The notes under the pieces: model-generated | Database searches by the model: none | Told to the model about the DNA's origin: nothing | What the model saw: only the letters and a program-made list of their open reading frames with translations | Source of the DNA: Ponticoccus litoralis | GTDB lineage: Bacteria; Pseudomonadota; Alphaproteobacteria; Rhodobacterales; Rhodobacteraceae | Assembly (NCBI RefSeq): GCF_039769985.1 | Contig: NZ_JBDNCH010000002.1 | Location: 1,240,001 to 1,304,000 of the forward strand | Direction: 5' to 3' | Length of the DNA stretch: 64,000 nt | Position numbers and translations under genes: made by a program | Shown here: piece by piece, positions 55,161 through 64,000 of the stretch | Position numbering within the stretch: position 1 is the stretch's first letter | How the letters are laid out: each line of letters begins with the position of its first letter

Positions 55161-55775
55161 TTAAAACCTTGCGACTCTGTCCGAAAATACCTCAAGAACT
55201 ATGATAAGTAATTCCTCGGCTCTATGGGAGTGAGCGATCAGGTCCGCTGAGCCCAGATCAGGTTCGTCACCGTGCGCAACTTGATGTCGCCATTTTACGA
55301 GCTCATGGACTATAAAATTTTGATGTTGAAGAAGGCGGCCCTCATCGACATCCAACGCGCTTAGGCAGTTTCGAAGTCTCTTGAAATCTAGGTTCGACGC
55401 CGCTTTGAGAATTGAGTGATCGCTTGTGATCTTCGTGTGATCACTCAGCGCGAAGACCTGCCGTGCAAAATCTGGACGTGCATCTATCCGAAAGTTCCGA
55501 TCTCTCAAGGACATAAGATGCGGTTCGATTTCGCAAGCCAGAAGGGCTGGATTTATTTGAGAAATATTCTTCCCAGCGCTATTGACTGCCTTAATATAAA
55601 GATCAACGCAGTAATTGAAAAACCCCTCCCAATGGGCGTAACACATAACGATGAGGGATTGCGCTGCAACCTCCTTTAAAGGCTCCGTGGCACCGATAAA
55701 TAGAGCGCGAGAGTTTGAAAGGCTCCTTGCACGCCTTGCTCGCTCATTAGAAGCTATGGTTTCAAAGCTGAACAT
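55161..55775 (-). CDS. HEPN-domain protein, MAE_28990/MAE_18760-like nuclease
   Basis: 204 residues. It matches the pattern of MAE_28990/MAE_18760-like HEPN nucleases: N-terminal helices with SLIVMCYAHWEGFFNYCVDLYIK, a middle segment, and the HEPN active motif RX4H at residues 163-168 (WRHQVAHGD) preceded by HQNFIVHELVK. HEPN proteins of this kind are predicted metal-independent RNases used in toxin-antitoxin and antiviral systems. It starts 3 bp after the DUF262 gene ends, so the two form one operon. Base composition is clearly more AT-rich than the flanks, a sign of recent transfer. Confidence 0.82.
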   Translation of the reverse strand: MFSFETIASNERARRARSLSNSRALFIGATEPLKEVAAQSLIVMCYAHWEGFFNYCVDLYIKAVNSAGKNISQINPALLACEIEPHLMSLRDRNFRIDARPDFARQVFALSDHTKITSDHSILKAASNLDFKRLRNCLSALDVDEGRLLQHQNFIVHELVKWRHQVAHGDEPDLGSADLIAHSHRAEELLIIVLEVFSDRVARF

Positions 55776-55778
55776 CCT

Positions 55779-56891
55779 TCACTCGGGAGCGAACCAATGA
55801 TCTCCAAGAGGTACCGTCTGCCGTATTCGATCTGAAGCAGACATCCCAGATGACGTGTAGACTTTCATTTCCTCAGAACTCCAGAAGTCATCAATCCGCT
55901 TAGAAACGAATTCGTCTGGATTAGAAAGCTGAACAATCTTTCGGTAATTTCTGCAGACGCCAACTATAATCGTTTCCAAACCTTGAAGCGTGAAAACCTT
56001 ACGCCGCCCCTGCCTGGGTAGCAGGGCGTCATCTCCTGCAGCATATACCATTCTTATACTGCCAAAGTATCTCTCTTTGAGTTCTTCCAGGTCTGCTTCG
56101 TCAATGATTTCCAACACAGACCTATCGAGAAACTCATTGAGGTCATCTCTGGGACGGAGGTCTTTGTACGTATGGCACACAATTCTTGTTGCGAATTCAA
56201 CGTCTCTCTGCTTTTTCACATCGTCTGGCGATAGCTTGCAGAGCTCCTGCATCTCGTTAAAAGACGCAAAACTCGTCAGTACCTCTGCGAATTCTGGCGA
56301 TTTCATCACTACCAGGCACGTGCGTATCTCTTGGTCATTCGCAGCCGATCCACCCCGATTCAATCTTTGAAAAAGATCAAACTTCGTCTCATTGCTACTC
56401 GGCTGTTTTAGCACCTCGACGTTTATCCGGCAGCGTTTCAAAAATAACTGCTGCGCACTATCGAGTTCGATTTGCTCATCAAAAGGAACACCTTCAATTA
56501 GAGCGCTTTTCTGCCAGACAACGTTATTCAAATCAGGGAGATATTCGGTTGCGCTCAAGATAGAAGGCGGCTGAAGGTCGTCAGTTCCTGCCGCCTTCAG
56601 CTTCCCAAAAAACTTTATGATCGTGGATGACCGCTGCAGCCCATCGATCAGCTCCCACGTGCCATCGATATTTTCGTAGACAAACACAGGCGGCAGCGGG
56701 ACTCCTATCAGAAGCGATTCAATGAGGTTGGATTGCTGTTCAGGGCCCCACCGGAAGGTCCTCTGGAAGGCTGGGTTGATGTTGATCTCCCCAGACTCGT
56801 ACATGCCGATAAACTCGTTGATCGAGAACGAGAGAGTGTCCGTGTTGACCGTACGCTTGGCGCTGTTTACTTGATCCTGAAGGCTCATCAT
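55779..56891 (-). CDS. DUF262 (ParB/GmrSD-like) protein
   Basis: About 370 residues. Start ATG at 56891 (MMSLQDQVNSAKRTV) with GAGG upstream; a TTG one codon earlier and an ATG one codon later are alternatives. The DUF262 core is INPAFQRTFRWGPEQQSNLIESLLIGVPLPPVFVYE, then WELIDGLQRSSTIIKF, where the QR and DGLQR motifs form the ParB-like nucleotide-hydrolysis site also seen in GmrSD type IV restriction enzymes. LFQRLNRGGSAANDQEIR is another family block. The GmrSD C-terminal HNH domain (DUF1524) is missing. It is paired with the HEPN nuclease downstream, a two-gene defence-type unit. Confidence 0.85.
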   Translation of the reverse strand: MMSLQDQVNSAKRTVNTDTLSFSINEFIGMYESGEININPAFQRTFRWGPEQQSNLIESLLIGVPLPPVFVYENIDGTWELIDGLQRSSTIIKFFGKLKAAGTDDLQPPSILSATEYLPDLNNVVWQKSALIEGVPFDEQIELDSAQQLFLKRCRINVEVLKQPSSNETKFDLFQRLNRGGSAANDQEIRTCLVVMKSPEFAEVLTSFASFNEMQELCKLSPDDVKKQRDVEFATRIVCHTYKDLRPRDDLNEFLDRSVLEIIDEADLEELKERYFGSIRMVYAAGDDALLPRQGRRKVFTLQGLETIIVGVCRNYRKIVQLSNPDEFVSKRIDDFWSSEEMKVYTSSGMSASDRIRQTVPLGDHWFAPE

Positions 56892-57268
56892 CAATCCTCA
56901 GTTTTCCTTTTGACACTGATAGTTCGCCTAGCGCTCCGGCTCAAGGAATGTTCAACCGCCAGCTGTGCAAGGTATCGGAGCCATGGATGGTGATTTTGAA
57001 GCCATGTTGGACTTTTTGACGTTTCAAGGCGGGTAGTCGACTTCTGGGCTGGACCGGTCATCCGCTGCGCTTGACACGAATGTCGGCTCTGGGCCGTGTC
57101 GCGACAGGCCCACGCATATTGCACCCGCGTCGCATTCTGCACTCATCACGGTTGCTCGGATCTCGATGCGACCGGTCGCCGCGTCTGCCGTAACCGTCGG
57201 ATTCCTTCACCCCGATTTCAGCCGCGCCGCTGGCCCCTCAGGGGCGCCCGCCTTTTCAGGTCCACCCG
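56892..57268. other. Right flank of the AT-rich island
   Basis: About 375 bases between the DUF262 start and the end of rimO. AT content falls back to the chromosomal level near 57140. The promoter of the DUF262-HEPN operon must lie here on the minus strand. A minus-strand frame 56891-57142 with WLQNHHPWLRYLAQL could be a gene remnant, but I cannot assign it. I saw no flanking direct repeats. Confidence 0.4.
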
Positions 57269-58636
57269 CTAGACCAGCCGTCCCCAGAGGTCGTATTCGC
57301 CGGCCTCGTCCACCTCGACGCGGACGATCTGGCCCGGGGCCAGCGCCCCTGCGCCTTCGTCGATGAAGAGGTTGCCGTCGATTTCGGGCGCGTCGGCCTT
57401 GGTGCGGCAGGTGGCGATGCCGTCCTCGTCGACCTCGTCGACGATCACCTCGATCTCTTGTCCGACCTTAGCCGCCAGCTTGGCCTCGGAGATCGCCTGC
57501 GCCTTCTCCATGAAGCGGGCCCAGCGTTCGGCCTTGACCTCTTCAGGGACGTGATCGGGCAGCGCGTTCGAGCGAGCGCCGGCGACGTTCTCGTACTGGA
57601 AGCAGCCGACGCGATCCAGTTGCGCCTCGTCCATCCAGTCGAGCAGGTGCCGGAACTCGGCCTCGGTCTCTCCGGGGTAGCCGACGATGAAGGTCGAGCG
57701 CAGGGTGATATCCGGGCAGGCGGCGCGCCAGGCGGCGATCTCGTCCAGCGTGCGCTCGGCGGCGGCGGGGCGGGCCATGCGGCGCAGCGTGTCCGGGTGG
57801 CTGTGCTGGAAGGGGATGTCGAGGTAAGGCAGGAGGCCGTTTTCGGCGCGCTGCGCCATCAGCGGGATCATCTCGCGGACATGCGGATAGGGGTAGATGT
57901 AATGCATCCGCACCCAGACGCCGAGCGCCCCCAGCGCCTTCGACAGGCCCAGGATCGGGAACTTCTCGTCGCGGTCCTTCCAGTCGGTGCCATAGGCCGA
58001 GGTGTCCTGGCTGATCACCAGCAGCTCCTTCACCCCGGCCTCGACCAGCTTTTCGGCCTCGCGCATGACGGCGCGCTGCGGGCGGCTGACGAGGCGGCCG
58101 CGCATGTCGGGGATGATGCAGAACTTGCAGCTGTGGTTACAGCCCTCGGCGATCTTGAGGTAGCTGTAGTGGCGCGGGGTCAGGCTGACGCCGCTGGCGG
58201 GCAGCAGGTCGATGAAGGGATCGGGGCTGGGCGGCACGGCGGCGTGGACCGCGTCCAGTACCTGTTCGTACTGGTGCGGGCCGGTGACCGCCAGAACCTT
58301 GGGATGCGCGCCGGTGATATACTCGGGCTCGGCGCCTAGGCAGCCGGTGACGATCACCCGCCCGTTCTCGGCCAGCGCCTCGCCGATGGCACCGAGGCTT
58401 TCGGCCTTGGCGCTGTCGAGGAAACCGCAGGTGTTCACGATCACCGCATCGGCGCCCGCGTAATCGCCCGAGATGCCGTAGCCCTCGGCCCGCAGGCGCG
58501 TCAGGATGCGCTCGCTGTCGACCAGCGCCTTGGGGCAGCCGAGAGAGACCATGCCGATGGTCGGCTGGCCGTCGCGGACGGTGTCGGAAATGCGGGCGCG
58601 GGCCAGGTCGGGGCGAAGATCGGGCGGATTCTGCAT
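57269..58636 (-). CDS. rimO: Ribosomal protein uS12 methylthiotransferase RimO
   Basis: Radical-SAM enzyme that methylthiolates the conserved Asp of ribosomal protein S12; 455 residues. Start at 58636 (MQNPPDLRPDLARARISD); an ATG at 58645 is possible. The MTTase domain has MVSLGCPKALVDSERI, NTCGFLDSAKAES and TGCLGAEPEYI. The radical-SAM motif is CNHSCKFCIIPDMRGRL, then ISQDTSAYGTDW, and YPYPHV. A C-terminal TRAM domain (QEIEVIVDEVDEDGIATCRTKADAPEIDG) ends the protein. All cluster cysteines are present and the frame is unbroken. Confidence 0.95.
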   Translation of the reverse strand: MQNPPDLRPDLARARISDTVRDGQPTIGMVSLGCPKALVDSERILTRLRAEGYGISGDYAGADAVIVNTCGFLDSAKAESLGAIGEALAENGRVIVTGCLGAEPEYITGAHPKVLAVTGPHQYEQVLDAVHAAVPPSPDPFIDLLPASGVSLTPRHYSYLKIAEGCNHSCKFCIIPDMRGRLVSRPQRAVMREAEKLVEAGVKELLVISQDTSAYGTDWKDRDEKFPILGLSKALGALGVWVRMHYIYPYPHVREMIPLMAQRAENGLLPYLDIPFQHSHPDTLRRMARPAAAERTLDEIAAWRAACPDITLRSTFIVGYPGETEAEFRHLLDWMDEAQLDRVGCFQYENVAGARSNALPDHVPEEVKAERWARFMEKAQAISEAKLAAKVGQEIEVIVDEVDEDGIATCRTKADAPEIDGNLFIDEGAGALAPGQIVRVEVDEAGEYDLWGRLV

Positions 58637-58725
58637 GGGCGGCATATACGCGCGGATCGGGCGCACGGGAAGGGGGTTCCGTCGCAGCCACGGGGTTTCG
58701 CCTGCCCCGCGGCAGGCGACCGGGC

Positions 58726-58786
58726 GGGGGCGCTGCCCCCCGGCCTGCGGCCTCCCCCGAGGTATTTGGAAGACCAAAGAAGAAGG
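58726..58786 (+). repeat. Dispersed intergenic motif with upstream hairpin
   Basis: GGGGGC-GCT-GCCCCC (58726-58740) is followed by CCCCCGAGGTATTTGGAAG then ACCAAAGAAGAAGG (to 58786). It is the same arrangement as at 32.16 and 63.80 kb, between rimO and the gcrA end. Confidence 0.6.
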
Positions 58787-58838
58787 AGGAGCGCAGCGGC
58801 GGACGCCCGGCCATGAGGCCCGCGTCCGGGTCGCGGCC

Positions 58839-59432
58839 TCAGCGGCGGCGGTCGCGGCGCGAGGACATCGGCTGGAAGGCCACGCCCACATGCGCCTCGC
58901 AGTAGGGCTTGCCCTGCTGAACCGGCAGGCCGCAGAACCAGAAGTCGTCGGTCGCCGGATCGCCCACGGGCCATTTGCAGGTGCGCTCGGTCAGTTCCAT
59001 CAGGGTCAGGCGCTTGGCCTTCTTCTCGATCTCGCTGACCTTGGCCAGCGCCTCGGGGCTGATCTCGTTGGTCGAGGGCTGCGGCGGCAGGGGCTGGCCC
59101 GCCGGGATGATCTGCTTGCGCGCCGGGGTCGGCGCGGGCGCGGCCGCCACGGGTTCCGGAGCGGGTGCGGGTTCCGGTTCCGGCTGCGGGGCCGGTGCCG
59201 GGCGGGCCGCCTTGGCCGCCGGGGCGGGCTTGGCGGCCGGTTCCGGCTTGGGCGCGGGCTTTGCCTCGGCCACCGGGGCGCCGCCGGCGCGGTTCGACAG
59301 GCCCAGGCGGTGGACCTTGCCGATCACCGCGTTGCGCGTCACGCCGCCCAGTTCCTTGGCGATCTGACTTGCGGACTGCCCTTCCGTCCACATCTTCTTG
59401 AGCAGTTCTACGCGTTCATCGGTCCAGGACAT
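58839..59432 (-). CDS. gcrA: Cell-cycle regulator GcrA
   Basis: 197 residues, start at 59432 (MSWTDERVELLKKMWTEGQSASQIAKEL). GcrA binds sigma-70 and activates promoters carrying CcrM-methylated GAnTC. The N-terminal helix-turn-helix SQIAKELGGVTRNAVIGKVHRLGLSNR is typical. The centre is an Ala/Pro/Glu-rich linker (about residues 55-110). The C-terminal sigma-binding domain has LTLMELTERTCKWPVGDP, FWFCGLPVQQGKPYCEAH, with the Cys residues present. Confidence 0.95.
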   Translation of the reverse strand: MSWTDERVELLKKMWTEGQSASQIAKELGGVTRNAVIGKVHRLGLSNRAGGAPVAEAKPAPKPEPAAKPAPAAKAARPAPAPQPEPEPAPAPEPVAAAPAPTPARKQIIPAGQPLPPQPSTNEISPEALAKVSEIEKKAKRLTLMELTERTCKWPVGDPATDDFWFCGLPVQQGKPYCEAHVGVAFQPMSSRRDRRR

Positions 59433-59554
59433 GCGGCTTTCCCACTGAAAAAAGCGGCCACGGATGTCGGGGCCGCCGGAAATTTGCTTGGTGCCCCCTA
59501 TTCTAATCATCACAGGGCGAGATACAAGGCGCCCGACACCGGACAGGAGGACAC

Positions 59555-60365
59555 ATGCACAGCCCCACCCAATACGCCCAGGGCGATCGCCGCTTCTGAC
59601 CGGATCAACTGGCTTGGCCTCCAGACCCTGGCCCGCCGCGAAATCCTGCGATTCCTGAACGTCTGGACCCAGACGCTGGCCGCGCCGCTGGTGACCGGCG
59701 GGCTGTTCCCGGTCATCTTCTCGATCGCCATCGGCCCGCAGCGCGGCGAGGTCATGGGCGTGCCCTTCACCACCTTCATCGCGCCGGGCATCCTGATGAT
59801 GACGGTGATCCAGAACGCCTTTGCCAATACCTCGAGCTCGCTGGTGATCTCGAAGGTGCAGGGCAATATCGTCGACACGCTGATGCCGCCGCTTTCCGCC
59901 GGAGAGCTGGTGCTGGGCTATCTGGCGGGCGGCATCGCGCGCGGGGCCATCGTGGCGCTTTGCCTTGCGCTGGCCTTGTGGCTGGCGCTGGGGATCGTGC
60001 CGGCGCATCCCCTTGCGGCGCTGGCCTTCGTGCTCTTGGGCGCGGCCTTCCTGTCGGCGCTGGGTCTGCTGGCGGGGATCTATGCCAACAAGTTCGACCA
60101 GATGGCGGCGATCACCAACTTCATCGTCACGCCGCTGGCCTTCCTGTCGGGCACCTTCTACTCGGTCGAATCGCTGCCGCCGGGCCTCTACCAGGTGACC
60201 CATCTGAACCCGGTCTTCTACCTGATCGACGGCGCGCGCTGGGGCATGATCGGCGTCTCGGACAGCCATCCGGCCCTGGGATTCGCCGTGGCCTTTTCCG
60301 CAACGCTGGCGGTCTGCCTGCTGGCCTGGGCGATGTTCCGCAGGGGCTACCGGCTGAAGGCCTGA
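59555..60365 (+). CDS. ABC-2 type transporter permease, frameshift near the start
   Basis: About 270 residues with six membrane segments. AGGAGG lies a few bases before the ATG at 59555 (MHSPTQYAQ). An extra G near 59582 breaks the frame; it resumes AIAASDRINWLGLQTLARREILRFLNVW. The ABC-2 signature region is TLMPPLSAGELVLGYLAGG, followed by NFIVTPLAFLSGTFYSVESLPPGLYQVTHLNPVFYLIDGARW. It is a NodJ/YadH-type exporter permease. No ATPase gene is adjacent, so its partner must be elsewhere. Confidence 0.87.
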
Positions 60366-60641
60366 CCGGGCGAGATCCGGGCCGCAGGCGGGCACCGCGA
60401 CGCTTTGGCGCGCGGCGCCCGCCTGCCCCCCGGCGCCGGATCGATTTCCCTGTGTTGCCGCCCCACGCCCCGCTCTGTCGCCCCCTGCCGAGCCAAGGCC
60501 AGCACCCGGGCCCCGGTGAATGGCCCCGCCCGGAACGCAGGAATGCGGAAACGCCGCACCGCGGGGGTTTCAAATTCATTTTGATGAATATATAGGGTGG
60601 GACAATGGCCGCACGGCGGCCCCCTTACAGGATCTTCCGGA

Positions 60642-62402
60642 ATGTCCCCTGCCCGTCCCGCCACCCGTCGGCTGACCCGATACCTTCCGATTCTCGGCTG
60701 GGCGCGCCACTACGACCGCAGCACCGCCGCCTCGGACCTCGTGGCCGCCGTGATCGTCACGATCATGCTGATCCCGCAATCGCTGGCCTATGCGCTGCTG
60801 GCCGGGCTGCCCGCGCAGATGGGCCTTTATGCCTCGATCCTGCCGCTGGTGGCCTACGCGATCTTCGGCACCTCGCGCACGCTGGCCGTCGGGCCCGTGG
60901 CGGTGATCTCGCTGATGACCGCCGCGGCGGTGGCCAACCTTGGCCTGACGGACCCGGCGGCGATCGCCCTGGCAGCCGGAACGCTGGCCTTTCTCTCGGG
61001 CCTGATGCTGACCGCGCTCGGCCTTCTGCGGCTGGGCTTTCTGGCGAATTTTCTGTCCCACCCGGTGATCGCGGGCTTCATCACCGCCTCGGGTGTGCTG
61101 ATCGCCGCCTCGCAGCTGAAACATATCCTTGGGGTCGAGGCAGAGGGCCATACGCTGATCGGCCTGATCGGGTCCTTGCTGGCCCAGATCGGGCAGACAA
61201 ATATCCTGACGCTGGTGATCGGCAGCCTTGCCACCGCCTTCCTGTTCTGGGTCCGCAAGGGGCTGAAGCCACGCCTGCTGGCGGCGGGCCTGCCGCCGCG
61301 CCTTGCCGACATCGGCGCCAAGGCCGGTCCGGTGGCCGCCGTCTTCGTGACGACGCTGCTGACATGGGCGCTGGACCTGTCGGGCTGGGGCGGCGTGAAG
61401 GTCGTGGGCGCGGTGCCCATGGGCCTGCCGCCGCTGACCCTGCCCTCTTTGATCCGACGCTCTGGAGCCAGCTGTTCCTGTCGGCGCTGCTGATCTCGAT
61501 CATCGGCTTCGTCGAATCCGTTTCCGTGGCGCAGACGCTGGCCGCGAAACGGCGCCAGCGCATCTCGCCGGACCAGGAGCTGATCGGGCTGGGCACCTCG
61601 AACCTGGCCGCATCGCTGTCGGGGGGCTTTCCGGTGACGGGCGGTTTTTCGCGCTCTGTGGTGAACTTCGATGCCGGGGCCGAGACGCCCGCGGCGGGCG
61701 CCTATACCGCCGTCGGCATCCTCGTCGCGACGCTGGTTCTGACGCCGCTGCTGTATTTCCTGCCCAAGGCAACGCTGGCCGCGACGATCATCGTCGCCGT
61801 CCTCAGCCTTGTCGATTTCTCGATCCTCGGGCGCGCGTGGCGCTACTCTCGGGTGGACTTCGCGGCGGTCTTCGCCACCATCGCGCTGACGCTGGGTTTC
61901 GGGGTCGAGGCCGGGGTCTCTGCCGGGGTGCTGATCTCGATCCTGCTGCATCTCTACAAGACCTCGCGGCCGCATGTGGCCGAGGTCGGACTGGTGCCCG
62001 GCACCCAGCATTTCCGCAATATCCTGCGCCACCGGGTGCTGACCCGCGCGGATATCGTGACGCTGCGCGTGGACGAAAGCCTGTACTTCGCCAACGCCCG
62101 CTTTCTCGAGGACTACGTGCTGGACCGCATCGCCCGCGACCCGGCGCCGAAACACGTCGTGCTGATGTTCGCGGCGGTGAACGAGGTCGACATGAGCGCG
62201 CTGGAAACGCTGGAAGAGCTGAACCGGCGGCTGGCCGAAGCCGGCATCACCCTGCACCTGTCAGAGGTCAAGGGGCCGGTCATGGACCGCCTCAAGCGCT
62301 CGCATTTCCTCGGATGACCTGTCGGGGCAGGTCTTTCTGGCGCAATACGATGCATGGGCCGCGCTGACGGCGGCAGAGGCCGGGCAGGCGCAGGCGGGCT
62401 AA
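60642..62402 (+). CDS. SulP-family anion transporter with STAS domain, two frameshifts
   Basis: About 586 residues; probably an inorganic anion (sulfate or bicarbonate) transporter. Start ATG at 60642. The membrane domain has DLVAAVIVTIMLIPQSLAYALLAGLPAQMGLYASILPLVAYAIFG, SHPVIAGFITASGVLI and, after a break near 61443 (CCCTC, a C missing), GFVESVSVAQTLAAKRRQRI and GGFPVTGGFSRSVVN. A STAS domain closes it (VDESLYFANARFLED, VLMFAAVNEVDMSALETLEEL). A second break near 62313 (extra G) hides the normal end FLDDLSGQVFLAQYDAWAAL; the stop at 62402 overlaps the opposing gene. Confidence 0.9.
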
Positions 62403-63166
62403 AGCCGCGCGCGCCCCCGGGCGGTCAGGGCAAAGATGCCGTCGCCGTCGAAGACCACCGGCACCAGCTCGCGCCCGTAACCCGCGCCGGTATCGAGGTT
62501 GAGCCGGTTGAGGTGCAATTCCGGCCAGTCCACCGGCGTATGCCCGTGCACGATCAGGGCGCCGTGATCGCGGGTGTCGCGGTGGAACTCATGCCGGATC
62601 CACAAGAGGTCGTCCTCTTGCTGGTAGCCCATCGGCAGGCCCGGGCGGATGCCCGCATGCACGAAAATCTGCGGCCCCCGGTCCAGCCAGAGCGGCAGGT
62701 CGCGAAGGAAGGCCCTGTGGCTTTCGGGCACCGCCGTGCGCGCCGCCGCGATGAGATCGGGCAGGATGTCGCCCGGCACGCCCTCGACGCCGAAGCGGGC
62801 GGCGGTCGCGTCGTCGATGCCGAAGGCCCCCGCGAGGTCGAAATAGGATTGCAGCGTCGCTGCCCCGCCGAGGTTCGGATGCAGGTAGAGCTTGCCCGAC
62901 TTGATCTGCGCGTCGGACAGGATGCCCTCGGTCAGGAAGCGCTCGAACATGCGGTCGTGGTTGCCCTTGACGAAGGACCAGTCGCGGCCCCCGGCCAGAC
63001 CGGCCAGGAAGGTCTCGATCACCGCGCGGCTGTCGGGGCCCCGGTCGACGAAATCCCCCAGGAAGACCACCGGCGCATCCGTGCCCCCGTCCCGGGCAAT
63101 CCGGTCGAGCGCCTGTTCCAGCTGGCCAAGCTGTCCGTGAATGTCGCCGACGGCGTAAAGCGGCAT
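62399..63166 (-). CDS. Metallophosphoesterase (serine/threonine phosphatase type)
   Basis: 255 residues from the ATG at 63166. The PPP-family metal motifs are in order: GDIHG, GDFVDRGPDS, GNHD (VKGNHDRMFERFL) and later VHAGIRPG and VHGHTPVD. Roseobacter relatives are annotated as protein phosphatase 1/diadenosine tetraphosphatase-like. The substrate is not clear from sequence. It is tail-to-tail with the SulP gene. Confidence 0.9.
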   Translation of the reverse strand: MPLYAVGDIHGQLGQLEQALDRIARDGGTDAPVVFLGDFVDRGPDSRAVIETFLAGLAGGRDWSFVKGNHDRMFERFLTEGILSDAQIKSGKLYLHPNLGGAATLQSYFDLAGAFGIDDATAARFGVEGVPGDILPDLIAAARTAVPESHRAFLRDLPLWLDRGPQIFVHAGIRPGLPMGYQQEDDLLWIRHEFHRDTRDHGALIVHGHTPVDWPELHLNRLNLDTGAGYGRELVPVVFDGDGIFALTARGRARL

Positions 63167-63285
63167 GGGGGCGTCCTTTCCCGGGGCGCACTCAACCGGC
63201 AACGGCAGCGGGATACAAGGCGAAAGGCTGGCCTGCGCCGATGGGGCCGCTATGCTGCGCCCGAAGCCGACTGAGGAGACCCTTG

Positions 63286-63741
63286 ATGCCGAAACCCGAC
63301 CTGCCGATGGAAGGAAGCTGCCGTTGTGGCGCGACCCGCATCCGCATCACCGCGCCGCCCCTGATGACCGCCGCCTGCCACTGCCGGGGCTGCCAGAAGA
63401 TGGCGGCGAGCGCCTTTTCCCTGACCGCCATGGTCCCGACCGAGGGCTTCGAGGTCATCGCCGGAGAACCCGTGCGGGGCGGCGCGGCAGGCGACCAGCT
63501 GAGCCACATGTGCTGCCCGGACTGCATGACCTGGATGTTCACGCGGATCACCGGGCTGGACATGTTCCTGAACGTCCGGCCCACGATGCTGGACGACCCC
63601 TCGTGGTTCACCCCCTTCATAGAGACGATGACGGCGGAGAAGCTGCCCCGGGCACAAACACCCGCGCGGCACAGCTTCGAGGGGTTTCCCCCGATGGAGG
63701 CCCTGGAGACGCTCATGGCAGAATTTGCCGCCGAAGCCTGA
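63286..63741 (+). CDS. GFA family protein
   Basis: 151 residues from the ATG at 63286, which follows GAGGAG. Zinc-binding pattern of the GFA (glutathione-dependent formaldehyde-activating/CENP-V) fold: GSCRCGATRIRI, CHCRGCQKM and CCPDCMTWM. Substrate and activity are not known; many GFA proteins do not act on formaldehyde. Confidence 0.85.
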   Translation: MPKPDLPMEGSCRCGATRIRITAPPLMTAACHCRGCQKMAASAFSLTAMVPTEGFEVIAGEPVRGGAAGDQLSHMCCPDCMTWMFTRITGLDMFLNVRPTMLDDPSWFTPFIETMTAEKLPRAQTPARHSFEGFPPMEALETLMAEFAAEA

Positions 63742-63801
63742 AAGGGCCTGGCAAGACCGCCGGTCGCGGATTGCGACGGGGGTGGACAAGGCGGGGGCAG
63801 A

Positions 63802-63906
63802 GGGGGCTCTGCCCCCGTCCCTGCGGGCCTCCCCCGAGGGTATTTACAGGACCAAAGAAGCCGGGCGGGAGTCCTGCCCTTCTCTGGTCTTCCAAATACC
63901 TTCCCC
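63802..63906. repeat. Pair of dispersed motifs in inverted orientation
   Basis: A GGGGGC-TCT-GCCCCC hairpin (63802-63816) precedes GAGGGTATTTACAGGACC then AAAGAAG (63836-63860) on the plus strand. At 63881-63906 the minus strand carries GGGGAAGGTATTTGGAAGAC then CAGAGA. The two face each other between two converging genes. Confidence 0.6.
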
Positions 63907-63962
63907 GGTTGCGGGCTGCGCAGGTCCCGCGGAGGGCGCCCGGCGGGCGCCCCTTGCATGGG

Positions 63963-64000
63963 TCAGCGGACGTCGAATTCCAGCGTCTTGACCTGCTGGA
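63963..64000 (-). CDS. C-terminal end of a gene that continues past the window
   Basis: A leftward frame ends QQVKTLEFDVR with a TGA at 63963-63965. Only 12 codons are visible, so it may not be real. The inverted dispersed motifs just before it would fit a 3' intergenic boundary. Confidence 0.35.
   Translation of the reverse strand, partial: QQVKTLEFDVR

Noticed and set aside
55070..57140. AT-rich island as part of a prophage or integrative element
   Set aside because: I found no integrase, transposase, phage structural gene, tRNA junction or flanking repeat.

Overview
The window is a GC-rich alphaproteobacterial chromosome segment, almost certainly from a member of the Rhodobacterales (Roseobacter group). 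The pointers are gene content and order: GcrA and MipZ, ChvI-ChvG-HprK-RapZ-EIIA(Man)-HPr beside pckA, phosphatidylcholine synthase, a TRAP transporter operon, two Hint-domain proteins, a marine-type ectoine catabolic cluster, an HX5D lysophospholipid acyltransferase, DUF1150 next to Hsp20, and bifunctional ATP sulfurylase/APS kinase. These assignments are by motif recognition; nothing was searched.

Layout. 0.4-6.5 kb: a catabolic locus with a TRAP transporter (dctPQM) and a RuBisCO-like protein read leftward, and an SDR dehydrogenase and a GntR/FCD regulator read rightward. 6.5-10.5 kb: an unrecognised accessory locus of four exported or membrane proteins around an opposing secreted trypsin-like protease. 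10.8-18 kb: tRNA-Lys, dapF, mtaB, a PaiB-like flavoprotein, pcs, ubiK, lgt, a MidA/NDUFAF7-type methyltransferase, pgeF and a small basic protein. 18-22.7 kb: a Hint protein, a PAS receptor, an Lrp regulator, trxB and rraB. 22.9-33 kb: a winged-helix domain continuous with sat/cysC, a second Hint protein, DUF1150-hsp20 with a heat-shock promoter, ydcH, purEK, a PhnM-like amidohydrolase, a DUF6473-like protein, 3-hydroxybutyryl-CoA dehydrogenase and an acyltransferase. 33-40 kb: the PTS phosphorelay plus ChvGI plus pckA. 40-46.4 kb: mipZ and the ectoine genes doeD, doeC, doeX and doeA. 46.7-54.9 kb: proC, a tRNA-binding protein, a 2-hydroxyacid dehydrogenase, a FabH-like synthase, a lytic transglycosylase, thymidine kinase and a LuxR-type regulator with a small partner. 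55-57.2 kb: an AT-rich island with a DUF262 protein and a HEPN nuclease. 57.2-64 kb: rimO, gcrA, an ABC-2 permease, a SulP transporter, a metallophosphatase and a GFA-family protein.

A caution runs through the annotation. About 19 genes, several of them essential-type, carry one to three small indels that break the reading frame while sequence on both sides stays conserved. I treat them as probable sequence errors and annotate whole genes across the breaks. Several breaks recur in the same short contexts (CACTGG where the family expects CCTGG; GGTACC where it expects GGCC).

The best candidates for something new are the protease-centred exported locus (6.5-10.5 kb), the DUF262-HEPN island (55.1-56.9 kb), the RuBisCO-like/TRAP locus, the winged-helix/sat-cysC open frame, and two adjacent perfect 20-bp palindromes at 51.2 kb.
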